Part shown: positions 23,787 through 35,706 of the stretch, piece by piece | Numbering within the stretch: position 1 is the first letter of the stretch | Layout of the letters: each line of letters opens with the position of its first letter | Assembly (NCBI GenBank): GCA_026120185.1 | Contig: JANUWF010001477.1 | Span: 744,001 to 808,000, forward strand | Source: Voacanga thouarsii | Taxonomy: Eukaryota; Streptophyta; Magnoliopsida; Gentianales; Apocynaceae | Length of the DNA: 64,000 nt | Reading direction: 5' to 3' | Translations under genes and position numbers: made by a program | Notes under the pieces: model-generated | What the model saw: the letters and a program-made list of their open reading frames with translations, nothing else | Told to the model about the DNA's origin: nothing | Databases searched by the model: none

Positions 23787-24790
23787 CACCCTTATTGAGT
23801 CTCCTTATCCTTTTAAACCCCTACAAGAAGTTACAGACATGGTCAGTGGCTCCAAAATCAACTATCCAGGAATATGTTGATCTAACCATCAAAATAGACT
23901 CTATGTATAGAGTAATACCTGAAGTAGACTTGGCTAAGAAGTCCAGACAATCTTTCTTCTAATGCCCCTTTTTGCCACATTTGAAATATTTACCTTTGGG
24001 CTACTTGTTGGGCTTGGCATAACTAGATGTTTTGGGCTGGGCTCGGCATAACTAGATGCTTTAGGCTGGGATCCTGTATTGTTATGGACCTTCCTCTTCT
24101 TAAATTTCTTAGTTTTTGTCTTAATTCTAGAAGAAGTAGAACGAGAGACCAAAACCTTTGGCATGGGCTTCATGATCTTCTCTGCCACCTGGAGCTCTTT
24201 CATAAGCTCCGTGAGATTCATATTCAATTTGTTCATTTTGTAGTTCAACTTGAATTATAAATATGAATCAGGCAGAGTTTCAAGAGCCATGTCAATTTGG
24301 CTCTCAGGATTTATTATTGCACCTAGGAACTTGGCCTCCTCAAAGTAGGCAATTATCTTGAGCAAATGCTCTCGAACTAATGCCCCTTCAGCCATCCTAA
24401 TGTTCATGATTGCCCTAAAAGCTTCCTACCTTGCAGGTTGGCTCTTGTCAGCAAACATGGTACGCAATAATAAATCCATGTCGTATGCAGTGGCTATATG
24501 CTCATGATTAAATTGGAGCACAATAGACATGGAAGCCAATATATAGCACTTAGCCATCTTGTCAGCTTTTTTTCATGCCTTCTCGGCCTCTCACTCCTGA
24601 TCAGTGGAATCTTCCCCAATCACAAGACAGAGATCCATAAGAACATACTTGTACTCCTCGGCAATGAATACTATGTTCAGGTTCCTTTTCCAATCCACAT
24701 AATTTGGGTTTGCCAACTTATTCTTCTTGAGAATGATTGACAATGGATTGAAACCAGACATGTCTGAAATATTGCAAAAAACATTCATTT
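23787..24790 (-). pseudogene. A gag and protease start
   Basis: Read on the minus strand from about 24788: SIILKKNKLANPNYVDWKRN, then the capsid region in shifting frames (LTELMKELQVAEKIMK at 24170-24220), a Lys-rich stretch, and a degraded CCHC knuckle near 23950-23990. The protease active site appears near 23845-23865 as VDFGATDH, with Ser of the expected DSGATDH changed to Phe. It ends where the family-2 solo LTR cuts in. Confidence 0.85.
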
Positions 24791-26413
24791 AGTTTGTAAA
24801 AAATGCACATTTCTTTATATTATTTTTTTGATAATAGATAACTCTTAAAACCATTATCAATAATATAAATAGTTTGGCTCTTAGAAAAACTAACAGAGCT
24901 TCGTAGAAAGATTAATAGCATTCTAAGTTAAGTGTATAACCATCACGAATCAAAACTTCCTTATTAGGCAATGATCTAGAAAAAGTTTCATCGATAGGAT
25001 GGCCACTGATTCACACCACCTATGGACAATCTAGTGCTAAAAACCTCCAATGTAGGTTAGTCGATCCTAGCACATACCCTAGGCTTTTAATTTTACTCTT
25101 CTATTAGTTCTAAATACTTGTGGAAATCCATCCTATAGGGGGCCATGCTCAGAATAACATGAGAAAATCCACTATCTCTAATGAGAGTTGTGATGGAAGC
25201 CATGGGCTCATTGGAACCCCTCTCCCACTTAATCTTTTATTGAAAATAGAATTTTAGGACAAAAAACGTTTTCTACAATCATATGGCTTTATTAACTTTA
25301 GGAAAAAAAATAAAATTCAATATTATTTTCTATGTTAGGAATTAAATCCTTTGAGAGAATAAACTATGAATTTATTTTACTCCTCTAAGTTAACGGCCAA
25401 ATAAACCTTTATTAAATAACCTCAAGTTCAACATTATTCTCTATTGCAAGGAATGAACCTTTTAAGAGAATAAACTATGAACTCTTTTATTTTAAAGTTT
25501 CTAATATTGAAACATTTTATCAACAACCATTCTATCTAGTAAGACTTTAGTCTCACAAGAACTTGTGCATTTGATCACAATAATAAAATAAGCATGATAA
25601 CAAAAGTAAACTTTTTCATGCTTAAACTATTTATTTATTCCTAAGTGACCAAATAATGGATTAAACATCATGAATTTAAAAATTAATGATCTTGTTTAAT
25701 CCTAAGGTAGTTCCATCATTTACTACTCATTTTCATACAAATTATTCATCCACAAATAAATAAAACTATTGCCAAAAATTAACCTCATACAATGGTTTCA
25801 AAACATGATTATATCAAGGAAAAATTGAGGTACAGAACTTTAACAGTGCTCTCCCTTATCTTGGACAAAATTGTGCGCATCCGCCTTCCGAGTCTACCCT
25901 TTTTTTCTTTTTTTAGACAGTATGGACCTGGCATTGGGTCCATTGGACCCACCTGGCAGCGGGTCCATTTTGTTCTCCATCCGGCTAAGCAGAATGGACC
26001 GGGCGCTAGGTCCATTGGGTACCTGGTGCCAAGTCTATTATGGAGTTCGCCGATGTCTGAAAAAATCCTGCTTTTCAGCCATTTTTTCACCCCTCAACCA
26101 TTCCATCAACCATGTTCTTCAATCCCCAATATTTATAGGGTATGAGAAATGCAAACTACGCATAAAACCATACCTTTACAAGTACATATGCCTCTAAACA
26201 CGAGGCGTACATCGCATCTACTCAAAACTAGAAAAAATAATGGGAAAACCATTAGAATACAAGATCTTATGCTTCTAACTACGAGGCATACATGAGATCT
26301 AGAAACTAATGTATGAGGGATTATATGAAATCACAAAAGATTTATTTTTCATAGTAGAGGAACCACCTTTTCCAGTTTTTAATCCAAGTACAGGCTCCAA
26401 GATAAAAACCATA
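24791..26413 (-). other. A leader (primer site to gag) with GC-rich palindromes
   Basis: About 1.6 kb of untranslated leader, homologous to E's leader at 40362-41769. It is AT-rich except for 25900-26045, where palindromes such as gggtccattggaccc (25936-25950) and ggtcca/tggacc words cluster. Open frames on either strand here have no family features and are shadows of this structure. Confidence 0.75.
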
Positions 26414-26425
26414 GCTCTAATACCA
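26414..26425 (-). promoter_or_regulatory. primer binding site of A (tRNA-iMet type)
   Basis: GCTCTAATACCA on the plus strand is TGGTATTAGAGC on the minus strand, two bases from the LTR edge. It fixes the 5' LTR as the right-hand one. Confidence 0.85.
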
Positions 26426-26427
26426 AC

Positions 26428-26990
26428 TGAAGGATCAAAAATGAAAAACATCAAAGAAAACGCAGCAGAAATTTTTCATTTATTGGATCCACATCTAGGA
26501 GAAAATACTTACTTGTCTTATTTGGTCGCGAATTAACCAACAAGGTGCTAGGTTGCACTGGATCTAGCGATGGAAAGGGAGAAGGAGGCCTCGGTGGTTC
26601 TACTGGTATTCTTGCCAATCTTCTACTCCTATGTATCAAACTTCTCCAAGCTTCTTCTCTTCTTAGTCTTCGGAGAATATGACTCTATCTTGATCCTAGG
26701 TTATCTTGGTGAATGCTCTTTTGGATAACCAAGATCCACTCCTAGAGAGAAATGAGAGAAAGAAGAGGAAAACACAAGAGGAATGGTGACTGCACATTCG
26801 AGTACATTCAAGTAAGTCACGGATTATCAGACTAGAAATCTAAGGATAGTAGATGTTTTTGAGATGGGTGTTAGTACATTTATCCTATCTTATTGATAGG
26901 TGTTACATAGAGAGGTATTCCATCATTTCATATATAGGTCGGAGATTATTTACACAGAAAACATAGTCTTTGAGGGCATACTTTCTAACA
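26428..26990 (-). mobile_element. A right (5') LTR, deleted and partly inverted
   Basis: Only 563 bp against 1859 bp for the left LTR. 26428-26800 matches 12764-13130 in the same orientation. About 26803-26950 matches the reverse complement of about 13690-13850. The last about 40 bp (catagtctttgagggcatac) are in normal orientation again. TSD GTACC follows. Confidence 0.85.
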
Positions 26991-26995
26991 GTACC

Positions 26996-27166
26996 CATGG
27001 TCTATACCTTACTGTGAAGAATGACCAAACACATAGACCATTACTTATCATACTTAAACCTTTAAATGTGCAATAATATAAGAAACAAACTAAATTGAAT
27101 GAATAAACATTTTATTGCAATATGTTTACACAGAATATATAGTCTTTGAGGGTATACTTTCCAACA
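26996..27166 (-). mobile_element. E left LTR, inner part
   Basis: Continues E's LTR after element A: the same text as 43376-43546 (ccatggtctataccttactg, gtgcaataatataag) and ends CTTTCCAACA at the polypurine tract. Confidence 0.85.
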
Positions 27167-27890
27167 ATCTCCCACTTGCACTACAAAGACTAAGAAAGTC
27201 CATAAGTGCATACCCTTATGATATCTAAGTGTCTGCGAAACACATTTTCAATCAAAGACTTGGTAAAGGGATCTACCAGATTATTGACAAAAGAAATCTG
27301 ATCAACCACAATCTCCCATTTCTGGATGAACTCCCAGATAAGTTGATACTTCCTCTCTATGTGCTTGCCCTTCCTATGGTTTCCAGGTTCCTTACTTTGT
27401 GACACCACTCCAGAGTTGTGACAATAAATGGTGATAGGCCTATTCATGTGTGGTACTACTCCAAGTTCTATGAGGAACTTTCGGAGCCACACAGCTTCTT
27501 TAGAAGCTTCTAAAATAGCAACGTACTCAACTTCTATGGTAGAATTAGCGATACATGATTGCTTGATACTTCTCCATAAAATAGCTCTTCCAGACAAAGT
27601 GAAGAGATATCCACTAGTGAATTTTCTTTCATTTTTATCTGCCTAAGAGTCTAAATCTTTGTAACTGATAAGAACCAAATCAGCAATACGATATACAAGC
27701 ATATAATCTTTCGTTTCCTTAATATATTTAAGTATATACTTTATGGCTTGCCAGTGAGCTTCCCCTGGGTTTGACTTATATCTACTAACCATACCTACTG
27801 CAAAGTAGATATCTGGCCTAGTATAAAGTATAGCATACATAAGAATTCCCACAGCCAAAGCATAAGGGATCCAGCTCATTTTCTGCTTGT
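27167..27890 (-). pseudogene. E RNase H domain (copia pol)
   Basis: Minus strand. 27190-27597 holds an open frame with GRAILWRSIKQSCIANSTIE, EASKEAVWLRKFLIELGVVP, and the C-terminal INFVNNLVDPFTKSLIEN-like tail. The second motif reads IEVEYVA instead of MEAEYVA but keeps Glu. 27643-27879 holds MSWIPYALAVGILMYAILYT and the DIYFAVGMVSRYKSNPGEAH segment that links it to reverse transcriptase. A frame change and stop separate the two. Confidence 0.85.
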
Positions 27891-28720
27891 CTTCCTATGT
27901 TTGAGGACACTGTTTGGAAGATAAGAATAATCTATGTGTGATGGGCATAATAGCCCATTTACATTGATCCATACTGTACTTGACCATTATCTTGTAAATG
28001 TAAGTAGATTGAAATAAGTATAACATTCTTTACTTTTTATCTCTAAGAAGCTTAATACCTAAATTATAGCTAGCTTCTCCTAAATCTTTCTTGTTAAACT
28101 GACTAGAAAGCTAAACCTTAACAGATGATAATGTCCGTACATCATTTCCAATGAGTAGAGTGTCATCTACATAAAGTACTAAGAAAATCAATTTACCACA
28201 GTCTGATTTACTATACATACATGATTCATCCACGTTTTGAATGAAACCAAAATCTTTCACGATTTCATCAAAATGTATGTTCCATACTTGTAACACTTGC
28301 TTAAGTCCATAAATGGACTTCTTAAACTTATAGACCATTTTTTCTTAACCTCTAGCAAAAAACCTTATAGTTAGGACATATAGATGTCTTTGCTAAGATA
28401 GCCATTTAAGAAGGCCGCCTTGACATCCATCTATCATATCTCGTAGTCATAATGATATGCGATGACTAAATGAATTCAGATAGACTTATGCATAGCTACT
28501 AGTGAAAAGGTTTCCTCATAATCGATCCCTTCTTCCTGAGTATAACCTTTAGCAACCAACCTTAGTTTATAGGTTTCAACATTTCCATCCACACCTCTTT
28601 TCCTCTTGTATACTCACTTACACCCAATGAGTTTTATCCCATTAGGCAAAGTGACAGGATCCCAAACCTGATTGAGGTACATGGACTCAATCTCAGCATT
28701 CATAGCTAGCTGTCATTTGT
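27891..28720 (-). pseudogene. E reverse transcriptase (copia pol)
   Basis: Minus strand. 28111-28338 carries MVYKFKKSIYGLKQVLQVWN and the catalytic LYVDDTLLIGNDV. The upstream palm segment near 28380-28560 (DVKAAFLNGYLSKDIYMS-like) is out of frame. The active-site aspartates are kept but the frame is broken by stops and shifts. Confidence 0.85.
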
Positions 28721-29810
28721 CTACATCTGTATCAATAATGACCTCCTCGTATCTAGTGGGATCTTATTCTTAATGATCAGAGACTAGATCCTAGATCTAT
28801 CCGATCCACCTTTCTATAACTCTTGTGATTCTCCCACTACGATGAGGCATAGTTTGTATAGGAACATCCAATTGCATTTTTCTTAGTTCCTCGATCAGGG
28901 TGTTAGAAGTATCTAAAGTTGAATCACTGACCAACTTCTCTTCTAACTCCATTCTGCTTAAATCAGAGGTGGAAGTAACTTCTTTATCCTCTAAATATCT
29001 AACATTGGTACTAACAAGTACTAAATACTCTTGAATATGATAGAAATATTCACCTCTCGTTCCTTTTGGATAGTCAATGAAGTAGCATAACTCTGATCTT
29101 GGTTCTAGCTTACTTCCTTTTGTCAGCTTATAAACTGGAAAACCCCATATCTTAAGATGATTTAGACTGGGCTTTCGTTCAGTCCACATCTCATAAGGTG
29201 TCTTAGGTACTGATTTAAAAGGTAATAAGTTCAAAATATATGCTGTTGTTTCCAAGGCATACCCCCAAAAAAGAAATAGGAAGAGATGCATGACTCATCA
29301 TCAAAGTTCTATTTCTTCTCTAAGCTACTCCGCTCTGCTGGGGAGTCCTAGGCACGGTTAACTAAGATACTATTTTGTGATGTACCAAGTAATTCTTAAA
29401 CTCACTAAGGAGGTACTCCCCACCACGATCCGATCTCAAAATTTTAATTAGTTTACCTGTTTGACGCTCCACTTCAACCCTAAACTCCTTAAATTTATCA
29501 AAAGAGTCAAACTTGCACCTTATTAGATAAATGTAACCAAAACAAATGTGATCATCTGTAAAAGTGATAAAGTATTCATAGCCTCCTCTAGCTGGTGTAG
29601 CCATCGAACCACAAACATCCGTATGAACTAGTGCTAGTATTTCCATGGTTCTAACTGCCTTTTTGGTAAAGGACCTTTTAGTCATTTTACCTTTAAGGCA
29701 GGATTCACACTGAGGCCATTCTTATTGCACCTAAAGGCCCATCATGGATTAGCCTCTGAATCCGATTGGGATTTATGTGTCCCAATCTTAGATGTCACAA
29801 ATACGAGTCA
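28721..29810 (-). pseudogene. E integrase (copia pol)
   Basis: Minus strand. Core at 29362-29685 with LALVHTDVCGSMATPARGGY, FTDDHICFGYIYLIRCKFD and LRSDRGGEYLLSEF, keeping Asp, Asp and the Glu of GGEY. C-terminal part at 28797-29291 with TPYEMWTERKPSLNHLKIWG. The join near 29292-29361 has a frame change. A pre-integrase HHCC remnant lies at about 29690-29810. This is the uninterrupted copy that shows where G2 inserted in A. Confidence 0.85.
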
Positions 29811-30380
29811 TTTGATATGGCCTTTCTCTATTTATTATCAGGTTCAATTTGAATATACTTTACTTGATTTCGAATAGGATGTGTATAAAAAATATTCTCA
29901 TATATGTTTCTTGTATAAATTAAATTACCATATCTACTAATAGAAACACTAGAATGGAAAGAAACAGAATATCATTGATTCATTAATTTAGAAATTGAAA
30001 TCAAATTCTATTGGAAATTGAAATCAAATTCTCTTTAAAATAGAAAACATATAAAATATCTTTTAAAATCAACTTCCAATTACAATAAAAAATATGCTCA
30101 AGATCTCTCACTGGTTCAACCCATATTTTTGCTTGTATTGCTACTTGAAGTTAATGCTCACCCTTAATGAGTCTCCTTGTCCTTCTAAACCCTTGCAAAG
30201 AGTTACAGACATGGTCAGGAGCTCCAGAATCAATTATGCAGAAGGCTGTTGATTCAACCATCAAAATAGACTCTGGGTATAAAGTAATACCTGAAGTAGA
30301 CATGTCTAAGAAGCTCGAAAAATCTTTCTTCCAATGCCCCTTTCTTGCCACACTTAAAACATTTGCATTTGAGCTTTCCG
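29811..30380 (-). pseudogene. E protease and spacer to integrase
   Basis: Minus strand. 30151-30351 encodes a zinc-knuckle remnant (GHWKKDF) followed by the protease active site FCIIDSGAPDHVCN, where the usual Thr after Ala is Pro. The AT-rich stretch 29880-30150 encodes the stop-rich spacer and shows no other feature. Confidence 0.8.
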
Positions 30381-31174
30381 TTAGACTTGGCCTGACCAGA
30401 TACTATAGGCTGGGCCCTTAAGTTGTTTTAGACCTTCTTCTTCTTGAATTTCTTAGGTTTTGCTTTAATTTCAGAAGAAGAAGCAGAACGTGAGACCAGA
30501 ACCTTTGACGTGGGCTTCATAATCTTCTCTGCCACCTGGAGCGCTTTTATAAGCTCTGTGACATTCATATCTAATTTGTTCATGTTGTAGTTCAACTTGA
30601 ACTATGAATATAAGTTAAACAGAGTTTCAAGAACCATATCAATTTTACCCTCAAGATATATCGTGGAGCCTAGAACCTCAGCCTCCCTTGAGGTAAGCAA
30701 TCATCTTGAGCAAATGCTCTCGAACTAATGCACCCTCAGCCATCCTAGTGTTCATGATTACCCTAAGAGCTTCCTACTTTGCAAGCCAGCTCTTGTCAAC
30801 AAACATGGTACGTAATAACAAATCAATTATGGAGTAGCCATGTGCTCATGCTTAGATTGGAGCATACTAGACATGGAAGCCAACACGTAGCATTTTGCCA
30901 ACTCATCGGCTTTCTTCCATACCTTCTTGCCCTCTCGTTCCTGATCAATAGATTCTTTCCCAATCTCAGGACAAGGATCCATAAGAACATGCTTATACTC
31001 CTCGACAGTAAGTACTATGTTCAGTTTCCTCTTCCAATTCACATAATTTGGGCCTGTCAACTTATTCTCCTTGAGAATGATTGACAATAGACTAAAATAT
31101 TGCGAAAAAACATTCATTTAGTTTTAAGAAATGAAAAGCACATCCTTTATATATATATTTTTTAATAATAGATA
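30381..31174 (-). pseudogene. E gag
   Basis: Minus strand from about 31117: SIILKENKLTGPNYVNWKRK, VLTVEEYKHVLMDPCPEIGK, KVWKKADELAKCYVLASMSS (30827-31117), then broken capsid sequence to 30400 with a Lys-rich tail. This is the UBN2-type copia gag. Element P inserted just 5' of the gag start, at 31175-31179. Confidence 0.85.
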
Positions 31175-31179
31175 ACTCT

Positions 31180-32981
31180 TGTTAGGAGATATGCCCTCTT
31201 AGACTAGGTTTCTGATGTAAACATCGAATGTTTTAGTAAAAGAATTTATTTCCAAAAATTATTTGTCAATTTACATTTTTATTTATGCACAATTATATTT
31301 GGAAAAGACCCATTGTGTTTAAGTAAGTAGTCCATGTGAATGGAGGTCTTTCACAGTAAAGTATAGATCACGGGTTATTTAACACATAAACATTCGTTCT
31401 TAACCGATTGATGAGAGTGGGAATCTCATCATGTCTAGGTTATTATGTTGTGAATTCTAAATGGGAAATAGCTTACCTTTAGCTAGTGAGTAGTCCATTC
31501 ACTTCATAACATAAGCGTATTTCAAATACGTAGAATAGGACCTGTTGTAGTGGTTTCTTAAAGTACTATATAGTAGAAACCTAGACTACTACCACTACAG
31601 TGTGGACTAGTACATTACGACTTGAGTATGAGTTGGCGGTCTGATGAAGCTAGAAGCATATACTTTGATATGCTATAGTTGAGATTCTATCATAGGGCTA
31701 ATATACTTGCATATTGGGTATGTGTGACTAGTTAGTTAAGATAGACTTGTACAAGATAGTTTCTATACTATATCGCCTCTTGTGGTTGTTTGAATGATCT
31801 AAATATCCAGGGCCTTAGGAAACATGATTTGGATGTTTGCTTTAGGGTAGCTCCCTTGGAAAGCAAAAACAATCTAGGAAGTCATGGATCATTGGATTAG
31901 AGGCCTAAGAATGGTAAATGTCATTTAGAGAGGTGTTAGTACACTTCTTTCTCTCTAAATATACGGCGATGTATAGAGGGGTATTTTAGTCATTACACCT
32001 GTAGGTCGGAGACTTTGCTAACGCAGCATTGTCCTTGAGGTCAATATTTTCTTATGGTGATATTAGAAAATATTTAAAATGTAAAATACAACTATTTATA
32101 TGGAAATGGTATTTTAGTCATTTTAGTAGCCAAGGCGGTGTGTCTTTTGGTCCCCAATACAGTCTGTGAGTCCTAATTAAATACAGGCTAAGGAATTGAT
32201 CTTAAATTAAATGAAATTTATTTTATTTAAGTAGCCTGATTTAATTATTGGGCTAGAATAAAATAAAGGTCCATGAAGAGAGAGAATTAATTAAATTAAT
32301 TTGGTGGGTTAATTAATTATTCAAGGCTTTGGCCCAGTTTGAATAATTAAATATTGACCTGGGACTAAACTAATAGGCCTATTAATTGGACTAGTTTATT
32401 TGGGTTGAAAAATTAATTATTAATTGGGCCATTTATTTGGTTCCAATTAGAATAATTAATTAAGCCCAAAAGGTTAAACTAAGAGTCCAATGGCCCAATC
32501 CAGTTTAACTTAGGGTTTTTATTTAGGTTAAACAAGAGGATTAGTATAACGTTGTTGTTTTAGATGGCTTCCTCTATGGTGAAAAATTGCCAGATGTCTC
32601 TCTCTCTCTCTCTCTCAATGAAAGTTCCCTAGCCTTGTAAGTTGTTCACCAAACGGAATTTAGCAGGTCATATACTGGAAGACTGAGAGTTTGGTGTTCA
32701 CCTACATGCAAAAACGGAGTATGAGACTTGCAGGAATCGCACCAGAGGTTTCCACCAGCACACCTACCCCGGTTGTACACATTCTGGTCCAGCCAATTCT
32801 TTGAACCAAGAAAAGAGGTATTTTTTTAAACCTCAAAATTCGTGCAGAGCACCACCGGCACCGGCTAGGGCTGTCGAAGCCGTCGCTGGCTCTATTCAGT
32901 TCCCCTGTTCTTGAGTTTTTCCAGTTTTGTTTTGTTTTCACTTCCGCTACATGCCCTGTGTTCTCCGTTTCTATGCCTTTA
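31180..32981 (+). mobile_element. P 5' LTR
   Basis: Starts TGTTAGGAGATATGCCC and ends CTATGCCTTTA; 1802 bp. It contains a (CT)n run at about 32599-32616. Shares with family-1 LTRs a conserved block (gtcggagact and tccttaga/ctagtc words) near 31880-32160 despite different ends. Confidence 0.9.
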
Positions 32982-32983
32982 AT

Positions 32984-32994
32984 TGGTATCAGAG
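32984..32994 (+). promoter_or_regulatory. primer binding site of P (tRNA-iMet type)
   Basis: TGGTATCAGAG, two bases after the LTR end; exact match to the first 11 bases of the initiator tRNA-Met complement. Confidence 0.9.
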
Positions 32995-34635
32995 ACAGGT
33001 TTTGTGAAAATATAGGGAGCATGCATCTAGATGAATAAAATTGGACACATATATGTGATTAAAATTGTGATCTTTAGCTGTTTATGGTATGGATAGATTC
33101 TCTGTTAAACCTCACAGGTGGAGGTATAGGAGATGTGTAATTTACTATTTTTTTTAGCGAAACGTGTAAGCCCAATGTTTATGGGTATAGACGATTGTTA
33201 GTTTTGGTTGATTTCATTGTATTTGGTTTGAAATTGGAGAGGCGTTGATACTAGAAGTTGAGAAGAAAACAGGGGAAATCCGTAGAAAAAAAAAACTGTA
33301 GGAAGAGCCGTCCAGACCGGAACCGGCGCCGGCTAGGCCGCCCAAACTGGCGCCGGATAGGGTTTGGAATCCAGTCCGCGCGCTGGTTGCTCATGGGTCC
33401 TAGTTCTGTGCGGCGGGTGTAGTGGACCATAGTTCAGATGGGGTGCCTGATCCAGTGCGGCAGATGCAGTGGACCAAGAAAAATTTTTTATTTTCCTTGC
33501 AATTTCTTTTGGTTTTGGGGTCCATACCAGGCGAAGTTAATATTTTTCAATAGTTAATATTCAAGGAATATTTTTGCATGAAAAATATTAATAAAAGATT
33601 TTAGGATTAAACAAGACCATTAATTAATTAATGTGTTTAATTCTCTTATTTGGGCACTTAGGTTTAAAAATAAAACAGCATGAAAATGTCTACTGTTTTC
33701 TAGCATGCTATTTATTTTTATGTACCTATGTGCACGTTTTCTCAAAGACCAAAGTCTTTGGGAATGTTTTGAGAAGGAAAACATTTTTCTACAAATTAAA
33801 TAGTTATTTTAACTTGAACAAAAATTAATCCTTAGATATTTTCTCAAAGGATTTAATTCTTGACATAAAAAATATATTGGATTTAGATATTTTTGTAAGG
33901 TTAAATAGAAAGACATTTTGTTTTAATTGTGGCACAAGAAAAATTGTTCTGTTAAATAAACTTGAGACCAAAGTCTCTAGAAAGTTTTAATTGAAATTTT
34001 TTTTAAATCATTAAGTTTTTAACTTAAATAAAATTAGTTCATGGGAAAAGCTCTCAAAGGATATAAACCTTAACATAGAGATTTTATGGACTTAGATATT
34101 TTATTTTTGAGTTAAGGGAAAACTTAATGCAAAATTTTCAAAAGGATATTTTTCAGAAAACCCTTATTTTAAAAGACTAAGTGGGAGAGGGGTTCCAACG
34201 GCCCCACGGCTTCTATTGCGATCCTCATTAGAGATCGTGAGTCCCCTCGCATCACCTTGGGAGTGAAACTGTATAGGATGGGGATACCACAAGGATTTAA
34301 ATCGAATGGAGGGATGTAATTAATAACCGAGGGCACGTACTGTGATCAGCCAGCCCCTCGTTGGAGGTTATAGTACGAGATATGTCCATAGAAAATGAGA
34401 GAAAATGGCCATCTCTTCGATGGAGTTATCTTCTAGATTATTACCTAGAAGGAAAATTAATTTGTGGTGGTTAACACACTTAGCTTAAGAAACTGTTAAT
34501 CTTCCCAAGAAGCTATGTCAGTTTTCCTAAGAGCCAAATTGATTATTATCAGTTTTGATAATAAGGAGATAGTGCACATATTTGTTTTATTTTCACAAAC
34601 TGAATCTTTTTCTTTTATTTTTCAATTTTTCTGAA
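32995..34635 (+). other. P leader (primer site to gag) with GC-rich palindromes
   Basis: About 1.64 kb without coding signal. 33300-33475 is GC-rich in AT-rich surroundings. It contains ccggcgccgg (33323-33332), ctggcgccgg (33347-33356) and two copies of a gcggcnggtg/agtggacca unit (about 33408-33432 and 33456-33478). Similar distances from the primer site hold for the family-1 leaders. The rest is AT-rich spacer. Confidence 0.75.
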
Positions 34636-35440
34636 ATGGTGGGAGGTTCTTTTAGTCCATTGGCCGTTATTCCCCTAGAGAATAAGCTAGCGGGACCAAA
34701 CTATGTGGACTGGAAGAGGAACCTGGACATAATACTCATAGCGAAAGAGTATAAGTATGTCCTTTATGAAACCTGATCTATTATCGGGGAGGGTTCCACC
34801 GTCGAAGAGCGTGAGGCTGAGAAGGCATGGAAGAAGGCCGACGAGATGGCTCATTATTACATGTTGGCCTCCATGTCTAATGTGGTCCAATCCAAACATG
34901 AGTACATGACCACTGCGTATGATATAACTCAATTATTAGCCACGATGGTCGCGGATAAGAGCCAGCCCGCAAGGCATGAGACTTTTAGATCCATCATTAA
35001 TACTAAGATGGCTGAGGGAGGATTAGTCAAAGAGCATATGCTCAAGATGATTGCTACTTTCGAGGAGGCAGAAATCTTAGGGGCTATCATTGAGCCCGAG
35101 AGCCAAGTGGACAAGGTTCTCGAATCTCTACCGGGTTCCTTTACTCAGTTCAAGTTGAACTATAACATGAACAAGTTGCACATACGTTTAACTGAGTTGA
35201 TGAAGGAGCTCTAGATGGTAGAGAAGGTCATAAAGCCACAATCTAAGGCTATGATTGCTAAGGCTTCATCTTCTAGAACTGGGCCCAAACCCAGGAAGTT
35301 CAAGAAGAAGGGGGGGAACGCAACGGCCCCGCCCAAGACCTAGCCCAAAGACAAACCCAAGGGCAAATGCTTCAAATGTGAACTGAATGGACACTGGAAA
35401 ATGCGTGTTCGGATCTTCAAGCCAAGAAAAACCCCACAGG
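34636..35440 (+). pseudogene. P gag
   Basis: Starts at ATG 34636 (MVGGSFSPLAVIPLENKLAG, PNYVDWKRN). A stop at 34774 follows KYVLYET. After a frame change, 34846-35214 gives a long capsid stretch (MLASMSNVVQSKHEYMTTAY to LTELMKEL) before another stop. A Lys-rich linker and a damaged knuckle (CFKCELNGHWKMRV, final Cys lost) end near 35415. Gag would form the particle that carries element RNA. Confidence 0.85.
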
Positions 35441-35706
35441 TAATATTTTCTATCTAGAATTTATATTAATAGTTGGATTAACTTCCACTTAGATTATTGA
35501 TTCAGGGGCCACTGATCACATCTGTAACTCCTTGCAGGGGTTTAGAAAGATTAGAAGACTCCAAAATGGCGAACATGGACTACGTGTGGGAGATGAAGCA
35601 TATGTTTGGGCCCTTGTAGTGGAAGAGCTGGATCTTATTTTTTTTTTATTGTAATAGAATAATGGGTTTGAAATATATTTTATATATACCTGGATTTTGA
35701 CTGAAT
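35441..35706 (+). pseudogene. P protease active-site remnant
   Basis: IIDSGATDHICNSLQGFRKI (about 35495-35553) is the intact aspartic protease active-site motif of copia elements, followed by a stop-rich stretch. The rest of the protease is not readable in one frame. Confidence 0.75.

Larger units (their letters stand above)
12764..26990 (-). mobile_element. Ty1/copia element A (family 1), nested in E LTR
   Basis: Complete in outline: left (3') LTR 12764-14622, polypurine tract just right of it, RNase H to gag in reverse order, primer site 26414-26425, right (5') LTR remnant 26428-26990. TSD GTACT (12759-12763) and GTACC (26991-26995). E's LTR continues after the right TSD with ccatggtctataccttactg, as in uninterrupted copies at 43376. 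Two solo LTRs are nested in it (17121-21503 and 22030-23781). Confidence 0.85.

Noticed and set aside
25792..26197. Overlapping open frames on both strands, about 90-117 codons, rich in Gly/Pro
   Set aside because: They are produced by the GC-rich palindromic leader of element A. No start context or family match.
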